Part shown: piece after piece, positions 1 to 8,932 of the stretch
How positions within the stretch are numbered: the first letter of the stretch is position 1
How the letters are laid out: each line of letters begins with the position of its first letter
Assembly: GCF_000964085.1 (NCBI RefSeq)
Contig: NZ_JZRB01000030.1
Location: 79,622-143,621, forward strand
Reading direction: 5' to 3'
DNA length: 64,000 nucleotides
Source of the DNA: Luteibacter yeojuensis
Lineage (GTDB): Bacteria > Pseudomonadota > Gammaproteobacteria > Xanthomonadales > Rhodanobacteraceae
Made by a program: the position numbers and the translations under genes
The notes under the pieces: model-generated
Told to the model about the DNA's origin: nothing
Database searches by the model: none
Seen by the model: the letters and a program-made list of their open reading frames with translations, nothing else

Positions 1-1007
1 CGCGGGCTCGCGTGCTTCACGCCTCGGGAGTATTCGATCATCTCGACCCGGCCGACGCTGATCGATGGCAGGTGTGGCGGTGCGCGGGCTGCAAAAGCCT
101 CTATCCAGATCCAAGGCCGTCCGACGAGTCACTCGCGGCCGCTTACGCGCGCTACTACACGCACCTAGCGCACCCGGAATCGACTGGGCGGAGCGTATCC
201 ACGGACCGTGCAGCCCCTTACGTGAACGACTATCTGAACCGTCGCTTCGGCGGCCATCGCGCGCCCGCCGCGTGGCCGGGCCATGCCCTGTTGACGCTCA
301 TCGAGCCGTGGCGCCTGCAGCTGGACTATTTCGGCGCCCATCTTTTCCTGAAAGGCGAGGGCAATAACCGCCGTGTGCTCGACGTGGGTTGCGGAAATGG
401 CCTCTTCCTCCGCCGGGCCGAATCACTGGGCTGGCAAGCGACCGGCCTGGATCCCGATCCATCCGCTGTCCAGGCGGCGCGGTCACAAGGCCTGGATGTT
501 CATCAGGGATTCGTGGATAGCGATGCGGTACCGATCGCTCCTTTGTTCGATGTGATCATCTTCCGTCACAGCATCGAGCATGTGACGAACATCCATGCCA
601 ACCTTTGTTGCGCACTGCGGCGCCTCAGGCCCGGCGGCATGGTCTGGCTTGCGTGGCCAAACCCGACCGGACCAGGTGCGCGGTATTTCCGCGAATCGTG
701 GCGCGGTCTGGAAGTGCCGCGGCACCTTTGCATCCCCAGCGGTATGGCCATGGCGCGCATGTTGAGCGACGCAGGTTTCGAGCGTGCCGCGCTGCGCCGC
801 CGCGGGCGCCATGCACGCGAGATCGTGCGAGAAAGCGCGTCGATCGCCGTTGCGCACGGTGACGCGATCAACCGAAAGCGCGCCCGTCGTGCCGGCTGGA
901 TCCGCCGCTGGTCGAATTTCCTGGCGACGATCGTGCCGGGCGGCGGCGAGGAATTGGTGATGGTCGCGTTTGCACCGATGCATCGCCGAAAGGAAGTTGC
1001 GCGATGA
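1..1007 (+). CDS. Class I SAM-dependent methyltransferase, 5' end outside the window
   Basis: The methyltransferase core is clear: the glycine-rich SAM motif VLDVGCGNG lies near residue 124 counted from the GTG at 12, and FRHSIEHV follows about 60 residues later, as in class I (methyltransf_23-type) enzymes. Near the N-terminus a single CAGC pair followed by YPDPRP is seen. Family members usually carry two CxxC pairs forming a small zinc ribbon, and the frame stays open to base 3, so the gene probably begins upstream of the window. The substrate is unknown. The next gene starts inside its stop codon (ATGA overlap at 1004-1007) and encodes a glycosyltransferase, so methylation of a sugar or glycan is a reasonable inference. 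Confident of fold and reading frame, not of substrate. Confidence 0.85.
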   Translation, partial: RARVLHASGVFDHLDPADADRWQVWRCAGCKSLYPDPRPSDESLAAAYARYYTHLAHPESTGRSVSTDRAAPYVNDYLNRRFGGHRAPAAWPGHALLTLIEPWRLQLDYFGAHLFLKGEGNNRRVLDVGCGNGLFLRRAESLGWQATGLDPDPSAVQAARSQGLDVHQGFVDSDAVPIAPLFDVIIFRHSIEHVTNIHANLCCALRRLRPGGMVWLAWPNPTGPGARYFRESWRGLEVPRHLCIPSGMAMARMLSDAGFERAALRRRGRHAREIVRESASIAVAHGDAINRKRARRAGWIRRWSNFLATIVPGGGEELVMVAFAPMHRRKEVAR

Positions 1008-2053
1008 CGGGCACGCCCGCGGCGCGACTCAATATCTGGCTGCCCGCCATCCGCGCTGGCAGTGGCGCGGACGTCTTTACCCAGCGGTTGGCGGACGGGC
1101 TCGGCCGGGCGGGGCACCAGGCGACCATCCGGTGGTTCCCGCATCACTGGGAGTTCGCCAGCTGGATGTTGCGGGGGGTACGGCTGCCGGACGGCATCGA
1201 TGTCATCCACGCATCCACGTCGCTCGGCCATGCCTTCGCGCTCCGTGGCGTGCCGCTTGTCGCGACCGAGCACCAGTACCTGCGCCATCCTGAATTCATC
1301 CCGTGGCGGAGCCGTGCCCAGGCGATCTACCAGACCTGCGTGACGGGCCCCGCGGGCGATGCATCCATTCGTCGGGCCGACGCACTCACCACCGTGAGCG
1401 AGCATGCGGCCGCCGCAATCTTTGTGGCCACCGGGCGGCGCGCGGCGGTCATCCACAATTGGGTCGACACGGATATCTTCTCGCCATCGCCAGCGGGGGA
1501 CTCTCGGCGCGCCGGTCCCTTGCGCCTGCTTTTCGTGGGCAACCCTTCAAGGTGGAAGGGCGTTGACATCATCCCCGAGCTGGCGAAGCGGTTGGGACCT
1601 GGATTCGAAATCCATTGCATGGGTGGCCTTCGCAAGCCGTTCCCCTCCGCATTCGCCACGATACCGGGCGTCAAGGTGTTGCCAAGTCTCCCCATGGCCG
1701 CGATGCCGGGCCTCTACCGACAGTACGATGTTGCGCTAGTGCCCACGCGCTACGAGGCGTTTGGCTATGTCGCACTTGAGGCCATGGCGTGCGGTATACC
1801 GGTGGCAGGTTTCAATACCACCGGCACGGCTGAAGTTTGCGCGGACGGCGAAACGGGTTTGCTGGTCCCCCGGAACGACGTGCCGGCCCTGGCCGATGCG
1901 ATCCGCCGGCTCGGCGATTCCGGATTGCGGCAGGCCATGGGCCATTCGGCGCGCGCGCGCGCGGTGGCGCTGTTTAGCGAACCGCGAAACATACAGGCTT
2001 ATGTCAGCGTGTATCGCGACGTCATGCGAGGCACGTCCCGTGGCCGGCACTGA
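1004..2053 (+). CDS. Glycosyltransferase family 4 (GT-B fold)
   Basis: 349 aa. The N-terminal Rossmann half has a glycine-containing loop (GSGADVFTQRLADGL, residues ~18-32). The C-terminal donor-binding half has LLFVGNPSRWKGVDIIPELAKRL and the retaining E-x7-E signature in EAFGYVALEAMACGIPVAGFNTTG, the hallmark of GT4 (Glycos_transf_1) enzymes that use nucleotide sugars on the cytoplasmic face. The start overlaps the methyltransferase stop by 4 bp and the next gene (GT2) begins 14 bp before its stop, so the three genes form a tightly coupled operon. Sugar and acceptor cannot be read from sequence. The neighbouring convergent flippase suggests assembly of a lipid-linked glycan. Confidence 0.9.
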   Translation: MTGTPAARLNIWLPAIRAGSGADVFTQRLADGLGRAGHQATIRWFPHHWEFASWMLRGVRLPDGIDVIHASTSLGHAFALRGVPLVATEHQYLRHPEFIPWRSRAQAIYQTCVTGPAGDASIRRADALTTVSEHAAAAIFVATGRRAAVIHNWVDTDIFSPSPAGDSRRAGPLRLLFVGNPSRWKGVDIIPELAKRLGPGFEIHCMGGLRKPFPSAFATIPGVKVLPSLPMAAMPGLYRQYDVALVPTRYEAFGYVALEAMACGIPVAGFNTTGTAEVCADGETGLLVPRNDVPALADAIRRLGDSGLRQAMGHSARARAVALFSEPRNIQAYVSVYRDVMRGTSRGRH

Positions 2054-2927
2054 GGTCGTGGCGGTCGTCGCGATCGTGCTCAACTTTCGCGATGCGGAGC
2101 GCACGCAGCGCTGCATCGCATCCGCCCTGCGCGAAGGCGTGGTAGGCGCGGTGGTCTGGGATAACTCGGCCGACGGTGCCGTTTCCGCGGCGCGGCTGCG
2201 CCCAGGCTTGGGCCCTCGCGTTGAACTGGTGGTAAGTGAAGCAAATCTCGGTTTCGGCGCGGGTGTCAACGCGGCCCTTGCCACCATGCAGTCACGCTGG
2301 CCCGGCGCGGCGGCTTTGCTTTTGAACAATGACGCAGTCCTGCGCCCGGGTGCCCTCGATTGCATGCTAGCGCGGCACCGCGGCGACACCGTGGTCGTGC
2401 CGGGCATTGACCATGCGGGGCATGTCGTCCACATGCGCCACATGCATCGATGGTTCGGTTCGCAGTCGGATCGGCCCGGCCCGGGCACCTTTGCGTTCCC
2501 CAGTGGTGCGTGCCTCTTGCTTCCCCCTGCGCTTTCCGTAGCGCCCCTCTTCGACGAAGCCTTCTTCATGTACGGCGAGGATGTCGACCTCGGCTGGCGT
2601 CTGCTGCGTTCGCCGGATTGGCGCGTCCAGCCGACGGGCAGTGTACTCGTTGACCACGAGGTCGCCGCAAGCAGCGGTGCGCGCACGCTATTCTACGAAA
2701 CGCATTTGGCGGCGTCGCACTGGCTCCTCGCTAAGCGGCTGGCGACGAGCCCGCTGGAGCGCATGGGTATCAAAGCGTGCCGTGCCCTCTACCTGTTGGC
2801 GCGCGCCGCTTGGCGATCATTGCGCTATCGAAGTGTGGCGCCCTGGCAAGGACTGTGGGCGGGGTACCGGCTCGCCGTCAGGCAGGATCGTGCGATGGCA
2901 TCGCAGGCCGCTGGTCGCCGCCCGTAA
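2040..2927 (+). CDS. Glycosyltransferase family 2 (rhamnosyltransferase-like)
   Basis: 295 aa from a GTG start at 2040, chosen because the GT2 fold begins immediately (VVAIVLNFRDAERTQRCI) and the longer in-frame extension would overlap the GT4 gene completely. GT-A features are visible: LLLNNDAVLRPGAL (DxD-type NND motif), a conserved FPSGACLLL strand, and FDEAFFMYGEDVDLGWRL, the acceptor/catalytic ED segment typical of WbbL/rhamnosyltransferase-like GT2 proteins. The C-terminal ~50 residues are Arg/Ala-rich. The 14-bp overlap with the GT4 gene suggests translational coupling. Its last 50 bp overlap tail-to-tail with the flippase gene on the other strand. The transferred sugar is unknown. Confidence 0.88.
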   Translation: MAGTEVVAVVAIVLNFRDAERTQRCIASALREGVVGAVVWDNSADGAVSAARLRPGLGPRVELVVSEANLGFGAGVNAALATMQSRWPGAAALLLNNDAVLRPGALDCMLARHRGDTVVVPGIDHAGHVVHMRHMHRWFGSQSDRPGPGTFAFPSGACLLLPPALSVAPLFDEAFFMYGEDVDLGWRLLRSPDWRVQPTGSVLVDHEVAASSGARTLFYETHLAASHWLLAKRLATSPLERMGIKACRALYLLARAAWRSLRYRSVAPWQGLWAGYRLAVRQDRAMASQAAGRRP

Positions 2928-4161
2928 GCGCCGTAAGCCGGCGATGCGCCTGCATGACAATCGCCCACCCCGTCGCCGCCATTACTGCTTCGGCGCCCGC
3001 GAGCCCGAGTGCCATGCCACGGGCAGCCGCAACATGTGCGCCGATGCCTAGCAGCATGACCAGCACGGCGATGCCGGCGAGCTCAAACGCCATGCGATGC
3101 ATGGGTTTGCCAAGGGCGACGAGGACTGTGCCGGCGGCCAGGCGCAATGCCATGAACGGGGCCGCTGCGCATACCCAGGGCATGACCGACGCGGCTTCGT
3201 CGAAGCGAGGGCCCAAAAAATGAGGTAGCAAGGGCGCACACACGGCCAGGGCTACGGCGCTAACCACACCCCACGCCGCACTGGCCAGGGCGATGGTACG
3301 GATGAGACGGGTGCCACGCACCGCCGGATTGGCGCCGTGACGAAACAGCGACTGCTGCGCAGCAAGCAGCATCCCCATAACCGGCGTGATGACAGCGTTC
3401 AAGACACGCGCCGTGGCCGAGTAGATGCCTGCGGCATGGTCACCGAGCAACCGTATCGCCAGGACTTTATCGAGCTCGGAAGGGTTCGCCGCCACGACGT
3501 TCATCGCGGCATACGTCGCGCCACTGGTCAATTCCCCTCGCGTCGGCAGGCGGGGGCGCCAGGGCGTGTGCGTCGTGCCCCAGGTCACGGCGATGCCTGT
3601 CGCCAGGCCCACGGCGCCGCCGACCGCCTGTAGCAGCACAAAGACGCCGAGCGAGGCATCGACGATCCCCATGTAACAACCTAGGGTCACGATGAGGCGC
3701 ACACCCAACGGCAGCCATTGCACCACCTGGCCCCTTGCCGCGCGGTGCTGGGCTTGCAGCGCCGCGTTGCAAATCATCAATAGGGGCGCGACCAAGAGCT
3801 CGGTGGCGCCAATGGTGAAGATCGCTGCGGCTGAAAGCGCGTTGCCGCCGATGTGGGTCGCAACAAGCGGGAAGAGGATGCATAGCAAGAAACCCAGGAG
3901 CAAGGCCAGTGGCCAGGCATAGCGGACCACGTCCGCTCCCGTCCCGGGCTCACGGGCTTCGCGCGCCATTAGGACGAAACCAGCACCGAGGCTGGGAATG
4001 AGCGACGCGACGACCGCCAGTGATGCCACCGCGGTGTACTGGCCGTAGATCGCGGGCCCCATCCAGCGCGTGAGCAGCACCAGATTCGCAGCTTGGGTGA
4101 CTAGCCGCACAACAAGCATCGCCGTGGTCTGCATGCTACTGCGGGCGAGGGGGCCGGGCAT
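2878..4161 (-). CDS. Wzx-type polysaccharide/oligosaccharide flippase (MATE/MOP superfamily)
   Basis: 427 aa, almost entirely hydrophobic with about 12 predictable membrane segments, starting MPGPLARSSMQTTAMLVVRLVTQAANLVLLTRWMGPAIYGQY. This N-terminal pattern (loss of an arginine-containing first helix, then R/KWMGP..YGxY) is typical of polysaccharide biosynthesis PST/Wzx flippases, which move undecaprenyl-linked glycans across the inner membrane. Its ATG shares one base with the stop codon of the upstream GT-C gene (TGATG at 4159-4163), so the two are probably translationally coupled. It ends inside the 3' end of the convergent GT2 gene. It fits a role in delivering a lipid-linked glycan to the periplasmic GT-C enzymes encoded just upstream, but that is inference from position. 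Confidence 0.85.
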   Translation of the reverse strand: MPGPLARSSMQTTAMLVVRLVTQAANLVLLTRWMGPAIYGQYTAVASLAVVASLIPSLGAGFVLMAREAREPGTGADVVRYAWPLALLLGFLLCILFPLVATHIGGNALSAAAIFTIGATELLVAPLLMICNAALQAQHRAARGQVVQWLPLGVRLIVTLGCYMGIVDASLGVFVLLQAVGGAVGLATGIAVTWGTTHTPWRPRLPTRGELTSGATYAAMNVVAANPSELDKVLAIRLLGDHAAGIYSATARVLNAVITPVMGMLLAAQQSLFRHGANPAVRGTRLIRTIALASAAWGVVSAVALAVCAPLLPHFLGPRFDEAASVMPWVCAAAPFMALRLAAGTVLVALGKPMHRMAFELAGIAVLVMLLGIGAHVAAARGMALGLAGAEAVMAATGWAIVMQAHRRLTALTGGDQRPAMPSHDPA

Positions 4162-6089
4162 CAGGGCGTGATCTGGCGACGCAGCTCGTCTAGCGAATCA
4201 TCAAGCGACCCACCAACGTTCATGCGGGCTAGTGTCGTGAGCTCGGTCCGCGCGTCATCCATGCGCCCCTGCGCCACGAGCATGCGGATGACTGTTATTC
4301 GATAGACCGGCTCGCGCGGCGCACCCTGCATGGCTGCGATGCTCATCCGCAAGCCCAGGTCGCGATCGTGTAGCGTGCTCCAGGCAAAATCGCCGTACAT
4401 CGATAGCAGGCGGGCGCTGGGCGCGGGGTGCGAGAGGGCGGCAAGGTACGCGGCCGTCATGCGGTCAGGGGGGAGGTCGCACAGCCCGCGCTGCATGCAA
4501 TCGTTCAGGGCGCCCAGCGAGCTTTCATCCTGTACCGTGACACTGTTCGCCGAGAGCTTGTGCGTCATCGAGGCCCACCACGCGTCCTCGACCGGCCGGT
4601 GCAGCCGGGCGTTCAGGAAGACCAGCGCCTGCTCGGGCAGGATCGAGGAGCCGTTGAGGCGCATCGCCAGTTCGAGCGGTGCATACGCCCGCGAAGTGAA
4701 GGGTGATGCCGGGTCGTACTTTGAAAGAATGATGTAGGTGCGGCCGAGTTCGTACTGAGCGCGTGGCGAATCCGGAGCGCGCGCGGCCAGTTCCTGCGCG
4801 AGGGAAAGCGGGTTGTCCCACGCGCGGGCCGTGGTGTAGAGCAGTATCGTCGACTGCGCGACGAGCAGGGCCAGCAGCACGTACCGCACGAGTGGGCCCG
4901 GCAGGGTTCCCCGGGATGCAGCGAGGACGGGGATCACCGCCAGCAAGAGACCCATGCTGGCGAAGTAGTTTCTGTGCTCGTACACCAGCTCCAGCGGGAG
5001 AATCGTCCCAGTGAGTAACTGCGCGCTGCCGAAGAAGAGCAGCCCGAGCGTCACCAGGGGGAAGCGATGCCTCGCTACCCATGCCGCGTACGCGCCCGCA
5101 ACGATGGCGAGTGCGCCTGCCAGCGTGGTCCACGGGGAAAGCAGCCCGGTGGAGACCGTCCAGTTGTCGTGGTAGAACGACAGCGCGTCTTGCAACGGCA
5201 GGAGGGTCCATGCCGCGTACGCAGGCACCACGCGCAACTCGGTGAGCAGTCGCGTACCCATGGTGAAGTTACGCGTGGCCCACCCAGCGGGTGCCAGCAA
5301 GCCAGGCAGCAACCAGCAAAGCCCGGCCACCGCAGGTAGGAGGAGGAAAATGGCATACGCGGCGAAGAGCCTGTGGTCGCGTGTCGGTGCCGCCGCGTTC
5401 TTCCGCAGCGAACGGAAATGGAAGAGGGTGGCTTCGGTAGCCAGGGCGTACACCGGAAGCATGGCGGCCATCTCCTTCGCGAGCAGGCCGATGCATGTGC
5501 ATGCGATGACGCCGGCCGCCGCATATAGCGGCCACCTTGGCGACGGCGATACCTGCATGCGCTCGCGCGCGTGGACGTAGGCGAGCAGACCCAGCAGCAC
5601 CAGCAGGTTCGCGATGCTCTCCATGCGCTGTACCACGTACAGGACGCTGGTGAGGTTGATGGGCAGGAGCAGCCACGTGCCCGCCAGCAGGGCGGCGACC
5701 CACCACTGACGGTCGTTAGGGTCGCCTTGCGTCGCGAATCGCAGGAGGCGGCGCGCCAGCAGGAAAACCACTAAGCCATTCAGGACATGAATCACCACAT
5801 TCGTGGCCTTCATCGGGCCGGGGTCGTCACCCGTGGCGAGGAAGTTCACCGCAAACGTGAGCGAAGCGAGTGGCCGCTTGAATTCGCTCGATGGCGATGA
5901 CAGCGCGCTACGCACGAGGCTGGGTAGGGTGGCGTCGGCGGGTTTCAAGCCAGCGTTGTCGACGATGTTTGGGTAGTCGTCGAAAATGAAACCACCACGT
6001 AGTCCCGTGCCATAGATGGCCATCGCCAGCACCGCCAGGCAGGCGAAAAGCAGCCATGCCTTGATGTTTTGGAACCGCGCTGGCGTCAT
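4161..6089 (-). CDS. GT-C glycosyltransferase with C-terminal TPR-like region (TMTC-like)
   Basis: 642 aa from the ATG at 6089. A longer frame to 6266 exists, but it would add 59 Arg/Pro-rich residues and overlap the upstream gene. The first membrane helix (AWLLFACLAVLAMAIYGTGL) is followed by GGFIFDDYPNIVDN, with paired aspartates in the first periplasmic loop. Next comes FKRPLASLTFAVNFLATGDDPGPMKATNVVIHVLNGLVVFLL. This FDD plus RPL..LTF plus N..IHxLN arrangement resembles the TMTC O-mannosyltransferase family of GT-C enzymes. About ten membrane helices precede a soluble C-terminal third with TPR-like helices (SPRAQYELGRTYIILSKY). The gene is paralogous to the one just upstream (56 bp gap). 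A periplasmic O-glycosyltransferase for pilin or another exported protein is inferred, not shown. Family-level confidence is good, substrate unknown. Confidence 0.75.
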   Translation of the reverse strand: MTPARFQNIKAWLLFACLAVLAMAIYGTGLRGGFIFDDYPNIVDNAGLKPADATLPSLVRSALSSPSSEFKRPLASLTFAVNFLATGDDPGPMKATNVVIHVLNGLVVFLLARRLLRFATQGDPNDRQWWVAALLAGTWLLLPINLTSVLYVVQRMESIANLLVLLGLLAYVHARERMQVSPSPRWPLYAAAGVIACTCIGLLAKEMAAMLPVYALATEATLFHFRSLRKNAAAPTRDHRLFAAYAIFLLLPAVAGLCWLLPGLLAPAGWATRNFTMGTRLLTELRVVPAYAAWTLLPLQDALSFYHDNWTVSTGLLSPWTTLAGALAIVAGAYAAWVARHRFPLVTLGLLFFGSAQLLTGTILPLELVYEHRNYFASMGLLLAVIPVLAASRGTLPGPLVRYVLLALLVAQSTILLYTTARAWDNPLSLAQELAARAPDSPRAQYELGRTYIILSKYDPASPFTSRAYAPLELAMRLNGSSILPEQALVFLNARLHRPVEDAWWASMTHKLSANSVTVQDESSLGALNDCMQRGLCDLPPDRMTAAYLAALSHPAPSARLLSMYGDFAWSTLHDRDLGLRMSIAAMQGAPREPVYRITVIRMLVAQGRMDDARTELTTLARMNVGGSLDDSLDELRRQITP

Positions 6090-6145
6090 GGGGTATCGAA
6101 CCTGGTAAGGAGGCGGAGCTAACAGGGAGTATCCCAGATGCCGCC

Positions 6146-8125
6146 TTATTGGCGAAGCGTGCCCTGGCGGGGTGCGTGCGCCCGGTCGTTTTCGAGGGTC
6201 GTTCGGAGGTGGCGAACCTCGCTCGCCCAGTAGGCCTGGTGCGCGAGCACTTTCGCATGGATCCATGCCATGCCATCGGTCCAGCGGGGCTCGTCGGGCC
6301 CGGGTAGTTGCGCGAGCAGGTCAAGGTGGGCAAGGGCAAGGTCGGGCCGGCCGGCGGCGCCCAGGTTCGCTGCCTGACTCAACGCGGTCGCCGGGTTCGG
6401 CTGGGCGGCCAATGCGTCGTCGAACCACCGTGCCGCGGTGGCTGCATCGCCACCGCTTAGCGCGAGCTGGCCGCGCAGGTGGTCGATGTCCTGGCGTCGG
6501 CCATCCACGCCGTGCAGCACGGGGTTGCCAGACGCCGCATCGAGCAGCATGGCGACATCGGCAGGCGCAAAGCCCGTGCAATGGCCCGCGCGAGCCGTAG
6601 TGATCGCGCCCTCGAACCAGTTCAACAGCATGCTGCCGGGGTCGCTCCGTGCGTTGGCGAGGGCGCTGCGCGCGTGGCCAAGTTCGCTGGCGGGCAGCCT
6701 GCCGTTCTTGCACTGCACATCGATCATCACCAGCGCGACCTGGGGTTCTTCGGCGAATCGCGCAGTGGCGGCGGCCATCACCGACATGGCTACGACGTGG
6801 TGGCCTTCGGCTTCGGCCATCTGTGCCGCATACACCTGTGATCGCGGCGATGCCGGGTTCGTAGCGGCCCAGGCCATGGCTTGTCGATAAGGATCACCCC
6901 AAAGTTGCGTATTCTGGCGGGTGAGTAGGCCGCTGACGGCGACGATGGCGAGCGCGGCGACGATCGCCCCGCCGCGGCGCTGGATGCCTGCGACCGCCAG
7001 CGCAAGTGGCCAGAACATCAGCATCGCCGGAAGGTAGTTGCGGTGGTCGAAGTACAACTCAAGTGGAATCGACGTCGACTCCATCGCGTGCCCCGCGAAA
7101 AAGAACACGATGGCCAATGCGAGAGCGGGAAAGCGTCGTCGCACTGTGGCCGCGAGCGCCAGCAGGCCCACGCAACCGGCGATCGCGGGAAGCGTGTACC
7201 AGGGGGAGAAGAGGTTTCGCGCGGCGGGGACGCCGTCATGCAGCACGCTGGTGTCGGTCGGCACCACGAGCCACAGCTGCCCCAGGTATCGCCAGAGGAT
7301 GGCGGGCTCAGTGATGAGGCGCTGGCTTATGCTCCAGCCGCGAAACGGCAGCACGCCTTGCCCAAGCGCGTCGAGGGCGAGCCACGCAAGCCCGCCGACG
7401 AGAGCGACCGCCGGGCCGCCAAGGATGGCCGCGAGGCGGCGGCGGAATCGGCCATCATGTGGTGGCGGAAGCGCCCACTCGCAGGCCAGCACCAGCAACG
7501 GGATGACCGCGCCATTCGCTTTGCAAAGCACGGCGAGCAAGGTGCAGCCGCCAGTGCCGACCACGATCCATGCCACCGCTGCGGTGGGTTGCAAGGCCGA
7601 TCGTGCGCGGAGCCAACAGAGCCCCGCCAGCAGCATGAACGTGGCTGGCAGCATGGCTTCGCGCTGCACGACGTACAGCACGGTGGAAACCATTAGGGGG
7701 CTCAGCAGCCACGTGGCGGCGGCCAGCAAGGCAGCGTTCGTGGCGTGGCGCCCAGCGAAGCCCATCGCTCGGCCAAGCGCCGCGAGGAACCCCGCAAGGA
7801 GGACCCCATTGAGCAGGTGGAGCAGAAGGTTGGTGCGCTTGAACGGATAGGGCGATGCCGGCCAGTCGGTGGCATCGAGCAGGAAGCTAAGCGTGGCTAG
7901 GGGGCGCCCGGTGGGGTCGGCCTTGCCCGAGGTGGCATAACGCAGTGCGGAGGCCATGTCGTGGACCGGGCCACCCGCACCCAGGGCGGGGAGGTTGCCG
8001 AAGTCATCGAATACGAACGTACCGTCCAGGCCTGGCGCGTAGGCGAGCCACGTGGCCAACACGATGAGCGCCAGGAGCGCGCGCGCCATGAGGCGGCGAG
8101 CCGCGGTGGGGAGCGGTGGTGCCAT
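6146..8125 (-). CDS. GT-C glycosyltransferase with C-terminal TPR-like region (TMTC-like), paralogue
   Basis: 659 aa. Helix 1 (ALLALIVLATWLAYAPGL) leads into DGTFVFDDFGNLPALG, then TGRPLATLSFLLDATDWPASPYPFKRTNLLLHLLNGVLLAGFL, the same FDD / RPL..LSF / N..LHLLNG pattern as the downstream paralogue and as TMTC-type GT-C enzymes. Roughly 10-11 membrane helices occupy the first ~400 residues. The rest is soluble and helical with repeat-like blocks (for example GQLALSGGDAATAARWFDDALAAQPNPATALSQAANLG), consistent with TPRs. The start ATG at 8125 is 66 bp beyond the pilA1 stop, with the pilA1 terminator in between, so expression probably depends on terminator read-through. A second possible start is the Met at codon 13. 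Pilin is the obvious candidate acceptor from position alone. Confidence 0.78.
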   Translation of the reverse strand: MAPPLPTAARRLMARALLALIVLATWLAYAPGLDGTFVFDDFGNLPALGAGGPVHDMASALRYATSGKADPTGRPLATLSFLLDATDWPASPYPFKRTNLLLHLLNGVLLAGFLAALGRAMGFAGRHATNAALLAAATWLLSPLMVSTVLYVVQREAMLPATFMLLAGLCWLRARSALQPTAAVAWIVVGTGGCTLLAVLCKANGAVIPLLVLACEWALPPPHDGRFRRRLAAILGGPAVALVGGLAWLALDALGQGVLPFRGWSISQRLITEPAILWRYLGQLWLVVPTDTSVLHDGVPAARNLFSPWYTLPAIAGCVGLLALAATVRRRFPALALAIVFFFAGHAMESTSIPLELYFDHRNYLPAMLMFWPLALAVAGIQRRGGAIVAALAIVAVSGLLTRQNTQLWGDPYRQAMAWAATNPASPRSQVYAAQMAEAEGHHVVAMSVMAAATARFAEEPQVALVMIDVQCKNGRLPASELGHARSALANARSDPGSMLLNWFEGAITTARAGHCTGFAPADVAMLLDAASGNPVLHGVDGRRQDIDHLRGQLALSGGDAATAARWFDDALAAQPNPATALSQAANLGAAGRPDLALAHLDLLAQLPGPDEPRWTDGMAWIHAKVLAHQAYWASEVRHLRTTLENDRAHAPRQGTLRQ

Positions 8126-8141
8126 GGTTTTTCCGCAAAAG

Positions 8142-8165
8142 AAAAGGGCCGAAGCCGGCCCTTTT
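8142..8165 (-). terminator. Intrinsic terminator of pilA1
   Basis: A perfect 10-bp stem (AAAAGGGCCG at 8142-8151 pairing with CGGCCCTTTT at 8156-8165) closes a 4-nt loop. Read on the minus strand it is followed by CTTTTGCGG, so the descending arm and tail give TTTTCTTTT. It lies 26 bp beyond the pilA1 stop and directly before the start of the TMTC-like gene. It probably lets pilin mRNA accumulate far above the downstream membrane glycosyltransferase genes. Confidence 0.8.
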
Positions 8166-8190
8166 CGATGCTACGCGTGCGAGACGCTGA

Positions 8191-8625
8191 TTAGCGGCAA
8201 GCGGTCGGCAGGTAAGCGGGCGGAACGTTCGTGCCGGTGCCCTTGCAGGTCCAGGAGATCGAACCACCATTGTCTACGGCCGAAAGAGCAACGGTGTCGT
8301 TGGCGATCTTCGTATTGGCCTGGTTGCCGTAAGTGGCAGTGATCTTGCCAGCGGTCGTGGCAACGCCCGACACGTACTTGCCGCCGGTCGAGGCCGCCGT
8401 GTTCGGCAGGCCCGCCGACTTGTTGTCGCCCGGCCAGATGCCCTTGTTCGTGTAGTACTCGGCCACGGCGGTCTTGAAGCCGTCAGCGAGGTTCATGCCT
8501 TCCGAAACCTGCGTACGGATGATGTAGTTCTGGTACTGCGGGATGGCGATGGCAGCCAGGATCGCGATGATGGCGACGACGATCATCAGTTCGATGAGCG
8601 TGAAGCCCTTCTGGACGTTCTTCAT
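8191..8625 (-). CDS. pilA: Type IV major pilin PilA (pilA1)
   Basis: 144 aa. Short basic leader MKNVQKG followed by FTLIELMIVVAIIAILAAIA: prepilin peptidase cleaves G7|F8, Phe1 would be N-methylated, and Glu5 of the mature protein is present. The rest of the N-terminal helix and the IPQYQNYIIRTQVSEG continuation are typical type IVa. The C-terminal D-region is bounded by two cysteines (SWTCKG ... PTACR), giving the expected disulfide loop. A GAGGAA Shine-Dalgarno sits just upstream of the ATG. A sigma-54 promoter lies ~145 bp upstream and a terminator immediately downstream. It is a paralogue of the pilin gene 307 bp upstream. No assembly genes (pilB/C/D) are in the window. Confidence 0.95.
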   Translation of the reverse strand: MKNVQKGFTLIELMIVVAIIAILAAIAIPQYQNYIIRTQVSEGMNLADGFKTAVAEYYTNKGIWPGDNKSAGLPNTAASTGGKYVSGVATTAGKITATYGNQANTKIANDTVALSAVDNGGSISWTCKGTGTNVPPAYLPTACR

Positions 8626-8932
8626 GGGTATTCCTCGTTATTGGGTGTAGCTAACCGAAAAAGTGATGCCCCCTGAGCCCTAGCACCTCCCCTTGACTTG
8701 CAAGGGCAGGAATACACTCCCTCACTTGCTTTGGTCAGGAACGACCAGGAAGCTCGTCGTAAAGCTTGCATCTAGCGTGCCATGCTCTCGCGACCGGCGT
8801 ATTTGCTCATATTTACCGGCAAGGGAATTGTGCACGGGATCACGCTAGACGATCAACAAGAAAAATTCGCGGATTCAGTCAATTGCGGCAACTTTTGAAG
8901 TGACGCTTAGGGTCATTACCTGACGTTTTGCG
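8626..8932. other. Intergenic region between the two pilin genes
   Basis: 307 bp without a credible gene. It contains the pilA1 ribosome-binding site (GAGGAA before 8625), a ~130-nt presumptive 5' leader, the sigma-54 promoter at 8768-8782, and at its far end one arm of a 10-bp inverted repeat that reaches into the pilA2 stop codon (8897-8939). The stretch 8820-8900 is AT-richer than its surroundings, as expected for an activator (PilR-type) binding zone upstream of a sigma-54 promoter, but no specific operator can be named. Confidence 0.6.
8768..8782 (-). promoter_or_regulatory. Sigma-54 (RpoN) promoter of pilA1
   Basis: On the minus strand the sequence reads TGGCACGCTAGATGC: the -24 element TGGCAC matches the consensus exactly, the -12 element is ATGC (consensus TTGC), and GG and GC are separated by exactly 10 bases. 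Predicted transcription start is near 8755, leaving a leader of about 130 nt before the ATG at 8625. RpoN- and PilSR-dependent pilin transcription is established in Pseudomonas and xanthomonads, which makes the match credible. Confidence 0.75.

Noticed and set aside
4161..6266. Extended start for the TMTC-like protein (701 aa)
   Set aside because: The extra 59 residues are Arg/Pro/Gly-rich, overlap the end of the upstream gene, and lack a ribosome-binding site. The ATG at 6089 fits the membrane topology of the paralogue.
8658..8700. Second possible GG-N10-GC sigma-54-like site upstream of pilA1 (minus strand)
   Set aside because: Only the dinucleotides match. The -24 reads GGAGGT, unlike TGGCAC. 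The site at 8768-8782 is far stronger.
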